Source: Mycolicibacillus parakoreensis (GTDB lineage: Bacteria > Actinomycetota > Actinomycetes > Mycobacteriales > Mycobacteriaceae). From it: a DNA stretch of 64,000 nucleotides. Shown here piece by piece: positions 28,078-35,555 of the stretch. Under the pieces are notes generated by a model. The model did no database searches. It worked only from the letters and a program-made list of their open reading frames with translations, and was not told the origin of the DNA. Position 1 is the stretch's first letter; every line of letters begins with the position of its first letter. The position numbers and the translations under genes were made by a program. The DNA lies in NCBI RefSeq assembly GCF_022370835.2, contig NZ_CP092365.1:3224001-3288000 (forward strand). The letters run 5' to 3'.

Positions 28078-28249
28078 ATGCTGGCCTGGCATGGGCGCGA
28101 CAACCTCGCAGAACGGCCCGCCGCCCTCGAGGAAACCCGCGAAGCCGCCAAGCTGGCCGCAGCACGCGCCCGTATCCACACCCAACAGCGCGATCACCGT
28201 GACCACCAAGCCAAACGCACACAAGCATCGACCGCACTCAACCTCGGAC
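28078..28249 (+). pseudogene. Coding remnant upstream of the Doc module
   Basis: From an ATG at 28078 a frame reads MLAWHGRDNLAERPAALE, continuing as an alanine/arginine-rich helix to about 28249, then runs in frame through the operator into the antitoxin gene. It looks like the C-terminal helical tail of a larger mobile-element protein whose front is missing. The family is not recognised. The rest of the 390-base gap between prfC and the antitoxin holds no other convincing gene. Confidence 0.3.
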
Positions 28250-28268
28250 TGGTACTATCCTGGTACCA
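28250..28268 (+). promoter_or_regulatory. Promoter/operator of the Doc toxin-antitoxin pair
   Basis: TGGTAC (28250-28255) and GTACCA (28263-28268) form a perfect inverted repeat with a 7-base spacer. A -10-like TACTAT (28253-28258) lies within it, 38 bases before the antitoxin ATG. This fits antitoxin autorepression. Confidence 0.6.
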
Positions 28269-28296
28269 ACATTCAGGTGCCGAGAGGGGGCCGGTG

Positions 28297-28494
28297 ATGC
28301 CTGCACTGAACATCGAGTTCTCCGACGAGGAGTTATCCCTGGTGCGCTCGGCGGCCAGTGACTCCGGCGATTCGATGCGTTCGTTCGCCAAGCAGGCCAT
28401 CTTGGACAAGGCACACGACCGCGCGGGGCGCATCCATGCACTGGCCACCGAGATCGCCCAGCGATCAGCTGAGTTGAATAAGCGTCTCGCTTGA
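28297..28494 (+). CDS. Antitoxin of Doc-type module (ribbon-helix-helix-like)
   Basis: The 65-residue protein begins with the strand LNIEFSDEELSLVRSAA followed by MRSFAKQAILDKA, the strand-helix-helix layout of small RHH antitoxins that pair with Doc toxins in actinobacteria. The C-terminal helix (IHALATEIAQRSAELNKRL) would be the toxin-contacting tail. Its stop overlaps the TTG start of the toxin gene (TTGA). GAGAGGGGG before the ATG serves as ribosome binding site. Confidence 0.8.
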   Translation: MPALNIEFSDEELSLVRSAASDSGDSMRSFAKQAILDKAHDRAGRIHALATEIAQRSAELNKRLA

Positions 28495-28868
28495 CCGATT
28501 TCCCCACCGTCGACGAGGTACTGATCGCCGCCGAGTACGCCTGCGGGTTTCGCCCCCTGGTTCGCGACATCGGGTTGTTCGAGTCGAGTCTGATGCGCCC
28601 GACGACCTCCGTGTTCGGCACAGATGCCTATCCGAGCATCTGGGACAAGGCCGCGGCGCTACTGCACTCGCTGGCCACCACCCAATCGCTTGCCGACGGC
28701 AACAAGCGCACCGCGTGGGCGGCATGCTGGCTGCTACTCGGTCTCAACGGCCACCACCTGTCCGCCGAGCTCGACGTCGATGCGGCCGAAGCCCTCGTTC
28801 TTGCCGTCGCCGCCAACACGCTCGCCTGGGAGCACATCGCCGCCAAACTCCCCGCCTTCGCAGAATGA
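28491..28868 (+). CDS. Doc/Fic-family toxin with altered catalytic motif
   Basis: This 125-residue protein is the length of P1 Doc and carries the Fic signature region ALLHSLATTQSLADGNKRTA (residues 56-75). Doc phosphorylates EF-Tu; Fic proteins transfer AMP. In the family motif H-x-F-x-(D/N)-G-N-K-R the first histidine is the general base. Here it is replaced by Gln65 and the phenylalanine by Leu67, while D69-G-N-K-R-T is intact. The protein may be inactive, or use a different mechanism. It starts at TTG 28491, overlapping the antitoxin stop. Confidence 0.8.
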   Translation: MTDFPTVDEVLIAAEYACGFRPLVRDIGLFESSLMRPTTSVFGTDAYPSIWDKAAALLHSLATTQSLADGNKRTAWAACWLLLGLNGHHLSAELDVDAAEALVLAVAANTLAWEHIAAKLPAFAE

Positions 28869-28882
28869 CGAAGGGCTACTGC

Positions 28883-29329
28883 TCACCCGTTGCGGTGCTC
28901 GGCATCGAAGCGGTCCCATTGCGCCACCCGGTGATCCATCGGCCCGCGGTGGCGTCCGCGTGACTGTTCGTGGCGGCGGGCGGCCCGCAACGCCTCGTCG
29001 GCGCTGCGACGCGGCTCGAAATACTCGCAGCGCAGACACACCGCAGACACATCGGCGATCACCGCATCCACGACCGCGCCCGGATGCGGCGTGGGCCAGC
29101 GGTGCGGGTCGCTGCCGTGCACGGTTTCGTAGTCTCGGCGCAGCTCCTCGCGTTTGGTCCACACCAGGCGGGCGATGCCCACCCCGGTGGAACCTCGTTT
29201 CCAGTTGATCCAGCCGGGGATCATCGCCGGGCCGAACAGCACCTCCCAGTACGGGCCCCAACTGGTGCGGCCGTAGTCGGAGAACCTGCGCGCCGGCGTT
29301 CTCGGTTCACGCGGCGAACCGGTGTTCAT
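28883..29329 (-). CDS. Unknown protein downstream of SAM-IV-like RNA copy 1
   Basis: The 148-residue protein is rich in Trp, Arg and Pro. Its centre reads YGRTSWGPYWEVLFGPAMIP and RLVWTKREELRRDYETVHG, then a segment VVDAVIADVSAVCLRCEYFE and a basic tail RAARRHEQSRGRHRG. No domain is recognised. The ATG at 29329 overlaps the stop of a 13-codon leader ORF (ATGA), so translation is probably coupled. That leader lies 33 nt after a structured RNA element. It is convergent with the Doc toxin gene. Confidence 0.6.
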   Translation of the reverse strand: MNTGSPREPRTPARRFSDYGRTSWGPYWEVLFGPAMIPGWINWKRGSTGVGIARLVWTKREELRRDYETVHGSDPHRWPTPHPGAVVDAVIADVSAVCLRCEYFEPRRSADEALRAARRHEQSRGRHRGPMDHRVAQWDRFDAEHRNG

Positions 29330-29367
29330 GGTGTGCCGCCGGTCGCGGTGGAGTGAACCTCGGGCAT
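29326..29367 (-). CDS. 13-residue leader ORF coupled to the downstream gene
   Basis: ATG at 29367 with GGGAGGG about 6 bases upstream encodes MPEVHSTATGGTP and stops in the ATGA shared with the next start at 29329. Its start sits at the same distance from the upstream RNA element (33 nt) as the first genes after the other two copies (34 nt), suggesting that the RNA element controls this ribosome binding site. Confidence 0.5.
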   Translation of the reverse strand: MPEVHSTATGGTP

Positions 29368-29398
29368 GGGTGCCCTCCCGATTCCGGGGCCTCGGATT

Positions 29399-29520
29399 GG
29401 AGGCGCTCTTGCCAAGCGCCGGTTGACGTTCGGCCGCTTCGTCATCCGAGCCACCCACGAGCGAAGGGTTGGCGCACCGTCCAGTCGGAGCTTGTCGACG
29501 GCGTCTCGTGAAGCTTTCTC
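29399..29520 (-). ncRNA. SAM-IV-like riboswitch candidate, copy 1
   Basis: A -10 box TACACT (plus 29522-29527) precedes the element. P1 is GCTTC/GAAGC (29510-29514 with 29436-29440); P2 is CCGTC/GACGG (29497-29501 with 29477-29481). The P2 loop TCCGA (29485-29489) can pair with TCGGA (29445-29449) downstream of P3; the P3 loop CGCTC (29459-29463) can pair with GAGCG in the 3' tail (29404-29408). This order of helices and both pseudoknots is that of the SAM-IV riboswitch, and the tail GGCAAGAGCG resembles it too. The following CCTCC could pair with the ribosome binding site. Ligand specificity is inferred, not seen. Confidence 0.7.
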
Positions 29521-29552
29521 CAGTGTAGTGCGCGCGGGCGACACCGCTGCTT

Positions 29553-32324
29553 CTAGTCGACGGCGACCGGGGTGAGTTCGCGAATGGCGTGGCGTGGCCC
29601 GGCGAGGTTGGCGCGCGCCCACGCGGCGACCTGATCCTCCTGGGTGAAGATCACCACCTGCCGGTCGGCGGCGATCTGCAGGAGCAGATCCAGGATGGCG
29701 TCGGTGCGTACCGCGTCGGCGTGCACGGTGACATCGTCGAGCAGCAGGGGGCAAACGTCGTGGTCTCTGGTCAGATGATCGGCCAGCGCCACCCGCAACA
29801 GCAGATACACCTGCTCGGCGGTGCCGTGGGAGAGCAGATCGGCTTTACGCCACCGTCGCGACGCGCCGCACACCTGCACCTCAAGGGATTCCGGGTCGAC
29901 CAGCACGTCGGTGTAGCGCCCACCGGTGACCGTGGGCAGCCAGCCACGCAGCGTTGCCGCCAGCTGCGGGGCGATGTCCCGGTACACGCGGGTCTGCGCC
30001 TGCTCGAGGAACGCCCGCGTCAACTCCAGGGTTTCTTTGAGCTCCTCCACCCGGTGCAGCTCATCGCGGGCCCGGGCGAGGTCTTCCTCGGCTTCGGCGA
30101 CGCTGCCCAGATGCCTCGCCATCTGCCGTAGCTCGCCGTCTTCGGTGTCCGCTCGCGCCGACGCCGTCTCCGCGGCCTGCCGCAGCGCCGGCAGGCTGTC
30201 GGTGTTCGACTCCGCGTGCACCGACTCGAGGAGCGCCGGGTCGACGCCGTCGGCGAGGTGTGCCGCCCGCGCGGCGGCGATCTCGCCGGCCTCGTGCAGC
30301 TCGGCCGGCGTCGAACCGTCCAGCAGAGCCTGCAGCTCGGCCCACTCGTGTTGTGCGGTGCCCAGTTCGGCCAGCCGGGACTGCCGTTGGTCCATCCACT
30401 CCTGCAGCGCCGTAACCGCTTCCGCTGCGGTGTCGGCGACGATTGCGCACCGGCCGGCGACGTCCCGTATCGCCTCGGCGGCCTCGGCGCGCGCCTGCTC
30501 GTCGAAGGCGACGCGGCGTTCGGCGGCCTGGGTGGACGCCAGCTGGTCCAGCAGGTCGGTGCGGCGGGCGGCTTGGGCGCCTTGGGCGGCGCGCTGACGG
30601 CACGCCTGCCGGTAGTGTTCGACTCCCGTGCGCAGCGCCTCCTGGGTCGCCCCGTCCGGGGGGTGGCCGCGCGCGGCCAGGGCGTCGCGCAGGTCGGCCG
30701 CGGCGGCCCGCAGCACATCACGGGTCTTCGCCTCTCGGCGGGCCCGTTCGTCGTGGTCGCGGTGCAAGGCCGCCGCCCGCGCCCGCGCCACCGGGATCGC
30801 GCGCAGCGCCGCGGGTTCGGCGGGCACGCCGAGTTCGACGCAGCGGGCGGCGGCCTGTTCGCGCCGACCGGTCTGTTCTGCGGTGCGCGCCTGCGCGGCC
30901 TGCACCTGCGCTTCGGCGCGGGCGAGATCTTGTGCCACCGCTGCGGTTCCGTGACGGTGGCGGTGCATCGCGCCGGCGAGCATCAGCACCACACCGGCCA
31001 CCAGGGCGGCCACACCAACCGGTCGGCTCGCCGTGGCCACCAGAGCCAACCCGAGGACGGCGACGACGGCACCGGTGGTGATCACCGCCGCCGAGGGATG
31101 CGGGCGTGTCTGCTCGGCGGCGCGGCGGGCTCGCGTCTCGCGGGCGATCACCTCCGGGGGCACGTCGGGGATCGGGACCTCCAGGGTGCGGGCCAGATCG
31201 AGCAGCTCGTCATCGCCCGCATCGACCTGGGGTGCCGCTTCGGTCACCGGGTGTGGCCGCGCGTAGGACTCCAGCTGGGTGGTGGCCCGCATCCACCGCT
31301 CGGCTGCCTGGCGCACACTCGGATGCTCCTCGGTGTCGCCGTGCGGGGCGGCGGGAAGGGCGGCGATCTCCTGGTGGATGTCGGCGCTGGAGCGCTGCGG
31401 GGGACTCGGTGCCGGCGGGCGTGAGCGCCACCGCGTCAACGTCGCAGCCACCTGCTGGGCCAGCGCATCACCGTCGGCCTCGGAGGGCGGCGGTGAATCG
31501 CCGTGGCGGGCGTGCAATTCGTGGGCGCGGCGGGCCCGGTTTTGCAGCTGCTCCGCCGCCGCGGCCGCCTCGGCGGCCTCGTGGGCCCGCACCAGCGCTG
31601 CGGCGGCGTCAGCCTCGCCGCGGACGCGCTCGACCTCCTCGACCCGCGACAGGTATTCGTCGTGGGCCCGGGTTCGGTGCTCGTATTCGTGTTGGCTCGC
31701 CGCCAGCGCGTCTTTGGCGACGCGCAGCGGTTTGGTCGAGTTGGCGCGGTCCACCCCCACGTGCTCGCGGGCGTAGTCGGCGATGCGGTCCAGGGCCGTT
31801 CCCGCCGTCGACGCGGCCCCGGCGGTCGCGGCGGCACGCTGCAGGTGGTCCTGCAGCCCGTCGGCATGGTCGCGGACCCGATGCATCTGGCCCTGTTCGA
31901 CGCAGGCGGTCGCGACGAACGTGGTGCGGTCCAGCCCCAGCCAGGTGGCGGCGTCGGGGGCGCCGTCGTTCATGATCTCTGCGGAGACGTCGCGGCCCAG
32001 CACCAGATCCTTGGCGTGGCAGTCGATCTTGCCGGCGAGGTCTTGACGCAGCTCGATGTCGCGGCCGTCGTCGAGCATGATCCGCGCGGTCACCAGCCAG
32101 TCCCCCTGCCCCCACGGCTTGTGCAGGTCGATGAAGCGCTGCTCGTCGGCGCGGGGTTTGCCCCGCCCGCGGCGCCGTCCGCACAGCGCGGCGAAGATCG
32201 CGGCGTGCCAGGACGATTTCGCTGACTCGTTGTCGCCGATGACGACGGTCATCCCCTCGGCCAGCGCCAGGTTCTGTTCGTGCAGCGGGCCGAACGCGTG
32301 CGCGCTCACCGAACGGATCCGCAT
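29553..32324 (-). CDS. SbcC/YhaN-like SMC-type ATPase
   Basis: The 923-residue protein has an N-terminal ATPase half (Walker A region GDNESAKSSW at 30-39, with IELRQDLAGK strands), long coiled-coil arms from about 190 to 780, two hydrophobic helices in the middle (about 400-445) as in YhaN proteins, and the C-terminal half with signature LLSHGTAEQVYLLLRVAL and Walker B CPLLLDDVTVH. Its start overlaps the stop of the phosphoesterase gene by one base (TGATG), giving the classic SbcD-SbcC pair that processes DNA ends. Oddly, the Walker A glycine before the lysine is alanine (A35). Confidence 0.85.
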   Translation of the reverse strand: MRIRSVSAHAFGPLHEQNLALAEGMTVVIGDNESAKSSWHAAIFAALCGRRRGRGKPRADEQRFIDLHKPWGQGDWLVTARIMLDDGRDIELRQDLAGKIDCHAKDLVLGRDVSAEIMNDGAPDAATWLGLDRTTFVATACVEQGQMHRVRDHADGLQDHLQRAAATAGAASTAGTALDRIADYAREHVGVDRANSTKPLRVAKDALAASQHEYEHRTRAHDEYLSRVEEVERVRGEADAAAALVRAHEAAEAAAAAEQLQNRARRAHELHARHGDSPPPSEADGDALAQQVAATLTRWRSRPPAPSPPQRSSADIHQEIAALPAAPHGDTEEHPSVRQAAERWMRATTQLESYARPHPVTEAAPQVDAGDDELLDLARTLEVPIPDVPPEVIARETRARRAAEQTRPHPSAAVITTGAVVAVLGLALVATASRPVGVAALVAGVVLMLAGAMHRHRHGTAAVAQDLARAEAQVQAAQARTAEQTGRREQAAARCVELGVPAEPAALRAIPVARARAAALHRDHDERARREAKTRDVLRAAAADLRDALAARGHPPDGATQEALRTGVEHYRQACRQRAAQGAQAARRTDLLDQLASTQAAERRVAFDEQARAEAAEAIRDVAGRCAIVADTAAEAVTALQEWMDQRQSRLAELGTAQHEWAELQALLDGSTPAELHEAGEIAAARAAHLADGVDPALLESVHAESNTDSLPALRQAAETASARADTEDGELRQMARHLGSVAEAEEDLARARDELHRVEELKETLELTRAFLEQAQTRVYRDIAPQLAATLRGWLPTVTGGRYTDVLVDPESLEVQVCGASRRWRKADLLSHGTAEQVYLLLRVALADHLTRDHDVCPLLLDDVTVHADAVRTDAILDLLLQIAADRQVVIFTQEDQVAAWARANLAGPRHAIRELTPVAVD

Positions 32325-33436
32325 CAGTGCACCTCCAGGTCGCCGGCGCGCTCATCGAGGGCGCGCAGCCCGGTGAGCAGGACGCGGTGGCGCTGGTCGT
32401 CGCTGAGGGTGTCGGCGGCCAGCACGTCGCGGACGAACTGCCCGCGCACGGTCTGCTCGGTGGCCAGCTGCTCGTAGTCGTCGGTCAGCGCCACGGTGAG
32501 GGAGCCGAACCGGGTGACCAGTGCCTCCAGGTTCGCCGGGCAGGCCGCGTCGATGTCGGCTGCGCGCAGGTCGACGTCCGGTCCGAGCGCGCCGTGCAGG
32601 GTGACCCGAACGTGACCGGAGAGGTCGGCGAGGGCGTCGAGGACCTTCTGGCGTGCCTGCCCGGCATGGGTCACGCCGGTGATGTCCACGTCGATGTCGC
32701 CGACGGTGGAGGTCGCGGTCGGCAATCGCTGCCGGGTGATAGCGCCGTCGTCGGCGATCGTGACCAGCACCGCCTCGCCGGGCCAGCTCTCCCCGAAGGT
32801 CAGCGGGTCCGGGTTGCCCGGGTAGGTGTGATCGGGGGCGTCGACGGGGTGGTGGAAGTGACCCAGCAGCGCGTGGTGCAGCCCGGATTGGCGGATCTGG
32901 GCGGCCCGAAACGGTGCGTGCGGGACCTTCTCGGTCGGCTGGATCGCCAGATCGCCCTGGGCGGAGCCGTGGAAAAGACCCAGGTGCACACCGCCGCGGT
33001 CGGCACGGAAGTCGTCGAGGAAGCCGCGGGTGTTCGCCGGTGCGCGGTGGGCGGCACCCCACAGTGTGAGACCGTCGGCCAGGGTGATCGGCTGCAGCTC
33101 GTCGGTGTCGAAGATGTGCACGTTCGGTGACCAGTCGACTTGGCGGTAGAGGCTTTTCGGACCGAACCAGTCGTGGTTGCCCGGGGCGAGATACACTCGC
33201 AGCGGGGCGATCTCGGCGAAGGTGGTGCGCAGGAACTCCGCGGTGTCGGGGGTGAACCGGTCCTGCTCGTACAGGTCCCCGCCGCAGGTGAGGGCGTCGA
33301 CCTGCTGGTCGGCGGCCAGCTGGCAGATGCGCTGCAGTGTCTGGCGCAGGGCGTGGCGGCGGCCGCGTGCCTGCGGGCGGGTCGCCCAGCCGAACAGCGT
33401 GTCGAGGTGCAGATCCGCGAAGTGCAGCAGCTTCAT
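32324..33436 (-). CDS. SbcD/YhaO-like DNA repair metallophosphoesterase
   Basis: This 370-residue calcineurin-like phosphoesterase has the full metal-ligand series: FADLHLDTLF (D8, H10), LTCGGDLYEQD, LAPGNHDW, GLFHGS and LLGHFHHP. It would be the Mre11-type nuclease partner of the ATPase encoded directly downstream. C-terminal residues 230-370 form the capping and partner-binding part. A start further upstream would run through the neighbouring gene in another frame, so ATG 33436 is chosen. Confidence 0.87.
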   Translation of the reverse strand: MKLLHFADLHLDTLFGWATRPQARGRRHALRQTLQRICQLAADQQVDALTCGGDLYEQDRFTPDTAEFLRTTFAEIAPLRVYLAPGNHDWFGPKSLYRQVDWSPNVHIFDTDELQPITLADGLTLWGAAHRAPANTRGFLDDFRADRGGVHLGLFHGSAQGDLAIQPTEKVPHAPFRAAQIRQSGLHHALLGHFHHPVDAPDHTYPGNPDPLTFGESWPGEAVLVTIADDGAITRQRLPTATSTVGDIDVDITGVTHAGQARQKVLDALADLSGHVRVTLHGALGPDVDLRAADIDAACPANLEALVTRFGSLTVALTDDYEQLATEQTVRGQFVRDVLAADTLSDDQRHRVLLTGLRALDERAGDLEVH

Positions 33437-33489
33437 CGTCTCGCCTTCCTGCTTGCTCGTCGGTGTCAGTGCGTGCGGTCGATGCGGTG

Positions 33490-34503
33490 TCAGGCCCAGC
33501 GTTCGGCGATCGCCCGCGAGGCCGGGTTGACCTGGTCGTGGCCGACCAGCCGGATGTCCAACCCGGCATACTCCACGATCGGCAGGGCCCGCTCGATCGC
33601 GGCGTCGATCCAGCCCGGGGCGTTGCCGAACGCGCCACCGCCGACGCGGGTCAACAGCACGATGTTCGATCCGCCGGCACGCGCCTGCCCGGCGGCGGCC
33701 AGCAGCGTCGCCTCGTAGGTGGCCTCCAACACCAGCCGCGCGAACGGCTCCCACGCGGCTCCGGGCAGATGCGAGTACGCCACCGGCAGCGCCGAACAGA
33801 ACGCCTGCGACACATGCCGTCGCGGTTCGTCTGTGACGTCGGTGACCTGGACGTTGCGATGCAGGCCTATCGCCAGGTGTCCGCGTAGCCGGTCGCGGAG
33901 CTGCTCGTCGGCGCCGCTCAGCACGTCGGTGATCGCCGCCAGTCCGTGCTCGGTGGCCAGGGCGTAGCCGTTGCGCATATCCCACAGCTCATGCATCGGC
34001 CGGTTCACCTCCGCCGAGAGCGCCGCACCCAGCGGGGCCAGCGCGTCGAGTTGACGGTCGTGGGTCTGGCCGAACTGGTCGCTTATCGGTACCAGGTAGT
34101 TGCGGTAGATGGTGGCCGCCCCGGCCGCCATGGCACACGCCGGGCCCTGGGTGGGATCGTGGGCGTAGCCGGTGACACCGTGCTCAGGGGTGACGTGCGG
34201 TGACACCATCTCCAAGACGTTGAACTGCGAGGCGACCTGAAACAGCGCATCCGCCAGCTCGGCCTCGGAGTGCATCGCACGGGCATCGCCGGCCACAGCG
34301 CTGACCGTGCTGCGCGACCGACCGGCCGGATTCACCCGTGCACGCAGCTCGGACAGCGTCGGCAAGGTCAGCTCACCGATGCCGTAGCGGGCGCCGGTGA
34401 CCGTGGAGATCAGCTCATCGCCGTCGACGGCCAGGCGACGACGGGTGCTCTCGTAACCGTCCTCGCGGAAACCCATCAGGTCGGAAAACCAGCGGGCGCT
34501 CAT
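33490..34503 (-). CDS. Unknown protein with a macrodomain-like C-terminal motif
   Basis: The 337-residue protein begins MSARWFSDLMGFREDGYEST and is not clearly assignable. Its C-terminal segment NIVLLTRVGGGAFGNAPGWI, followed by DAAIERALPIVEYAGLDIRLV, resembles the phosphate-binding loop and final helix of macrodomains, which bind ADP-ribose. Another conserved-looking segment is YRNYLVPISDQFGQTHDRQ. The ATG overlaps the stop of the phosphatase gene by one base (TGATG), so the two are coupled. A role in ADP-ribose or nucleotide chemistry is only a suggestion. Confidence 0.55.
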   Translation of the reverse strand: MSARWFSDLMGFREDGYESTRRRLAVDGDELISTVTGARYGIGELTLPTLSELRARVNPAGRSRSTVSAVAGDARAMHSEAELADALFQVASQFNVLEMVSPHVTPEHGVTGYAHDPTQGPACAMAAGAATIYRNYLVPISDQFGQTHDRQLDALAPLGAALSAEVNRPMHELWDMRNGYALATEHGLAAITDVLSGADEQLRDRLRGHLAIGLHRNVQVTDVTDEPRRHVSQAFCSALPVAYSHLPGAAWEPFARLVLEATYEATLLAAAGQARAGGSNIVLLTRVGGGAFGNAPGWIDAAIERALPIVEYAGLDIRLVGHDQVNPASRAIAERWA

Positions 34504-35069
34504 CAGGACACCACCCGTCGCGTGGCCAACCGGCGCAGAACGGCACACTGGTCGGCGTTTTCCGGGGCGTCATCACCGGCTTTTCTGGTTCCGGCACGCA
34601 ACTCGATGATGCGGTTCAGCGCGGCGTCGGCGTCGAGTCCCTCCTCGGCGACCAGCCAGGCGCCGACCACGGTCGCGGTGCGTCCCTTGCCGCCCCAGCA
34701 GTGCACATAGACGACCCGGCCGGCGTCGAGTTCGGCGCGGATGTGGCCGATGATCCGGTCGTAGCCGTCGTCGCCGATCGTCGACTGATCGGGGATCGGA
34801 TGGCGAACGTAGGCGGGCCGACCCACACCGAGTTCGTCGGCGGCGCTGTTGAGGGCTCCTCGGTAGTCCTCGAGAACGTCCCCGCTCCACGAGCTCTCAC
34901 CGGCCTCGGTCAGGTCCACGATCGAATCGACGCCGGCTTCCAGCAGGGCTCGCCGTTTCTGCATGCCTTTCTGCGCGTCGAGGGAGGCGGGGTATTCCCC
35001 GGCGAGCAGCCGGCCGGGCTGGACCCACCAGCCGTGCAGGATGTCGTCGTGTGCCCAGGATGGCGTCAT
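34503..35069 (-). CDS. Dual-specificity/protein tyrosine phosphatase
   Basis: The 188-residue protein has the cysteine phosphatase loop HCWGGKGRT (Cys124, Arg130) and a candidate general-acid loop PIPDQS (Asp94). The N-terminal WWVQPGRLLAGEYPAS is like that of small DSP-type phosphatases acting on proteins or on small phosphates. It is first in a four-gene operon with the macrodomain-like protein and the SbcCD-like pair. GAGGAG lies 5 bases before the ATG. About 150 bases upstream is a near-perfect palindrome and a TATAGA box on this strand. Confidence 0.85.
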   Translation of the reverse strand: MTPSWAHDDILHGWWVQPGRLLAGEYPASLDAQKGMQKRRALLEAGVDSIVDLTEAGESSWSGDVLEDYRGALNSAADELGVGRPAYVRHPIPDQSTIGDDGYDRIIGHIRAELDAGRVVYVHCWGGKGRTATVVGAWLVAEEGLDADAALNRIIELRAGTRKAGDDAPENADQCAVLRRLATRRVVS

Positions 35070-35222
35070 GGCGTCTCCTCGTTGCGAAGGTTGTGTGTTG
35101 CCCGCAGTATGCGCCGCCCCTCTGACATGGGCCGGCGTGAGCGGGTGTGGCGACCGCGGCGGCGCGGTGAGAACCGGCGAACAGGCGCGCCGTGTCGGTG
35201 TCCGGGTCTATAACTAGATGAG

Positions 35223-35239
35223 CTATTTCCCGGGAATAG
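35223..35239. promoter_or_regulatory. Palindrome upstream of the phosphatase operon
   Basis: CTATTTCCCGGGAATAG is symmetric except for one base pair. On the minus strand a TATAGA box lies just downstream of it (about 35210-35215), so the palindrome would sit near -35 to -20 of a promoter for the phosphatase operon, as an operator. Apart from this, the 257 bases between the operon and the RecB-like fragment show no gene. Confidence 0.35.
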
Positions 35240-35326
35240 GGCGGACACGGTGGACGGTATCGAGGTGCGGTTGGTGGAGCGTCGTCACCGCCGGTCGATG
35301 ACCGGCGAGCGGGACCCGGGTGCCCG

Positions 35327-35437
35327 ATGAACACCGATCGGCTGCTCACTCCGTCCAAGATCACCGCCTGGCTGGATTGCGCGCACTATCTGACGTTGCG
35401 TCATCAGGTTGATACCGGGTCGCGTCAGGTGAGGTGA
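35327..35437 (+). pseudogene. N-terminal fragment of a RecB/TM0106-type nuclease gene
   Basis: Thirty-six codons from ATG 35327 include LLTPSKITAWLDCAHYLTLR, a segment that resembles the N-terminus of RecB-like nuclease-helicases (TM0106 type) found in actinobacteria. The frame stops at 35435-35437, exactly where an IS3-type end begins, so the stop codon is supplied by the insertion. The rest of the gene is absent from the window. Confidence 0.55.
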
Positions 35438-35555
35438 GCCCCTCGTAATGGTCCAGTCATTGTGCGACTCTGATGTCCGGTGTTCGGGCAGGAAGAATCG
35501 ACGACGACATGGCAGCAAACAAGCGACGGCGGCACACGCCGGATCAGATCATAGT
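35435..35555 (+). mobile_element. Left-end remnant of an IS3-family element
   Basis: After a TGAGCCCCTC end, an ATG at 35509 begins MAANKRRRHTPDQII, the usual start of the OrfA transposase of IS3-family elements. Identity breaks off at about 35552, where the IS256-type inverted repeat starts, leaving only 15 recognisable codons. It is therefore a fragment cut by the second insertion. Confidence 0.65.

Noticed and set aside
26500..28494. A 664-codon plus-strand frame covering prfC and ending in the antitoxin
   Set aside because: Most of it is antisense to prfC; only the last 65 codons, with their own ribosome binding site, are a credible gene.
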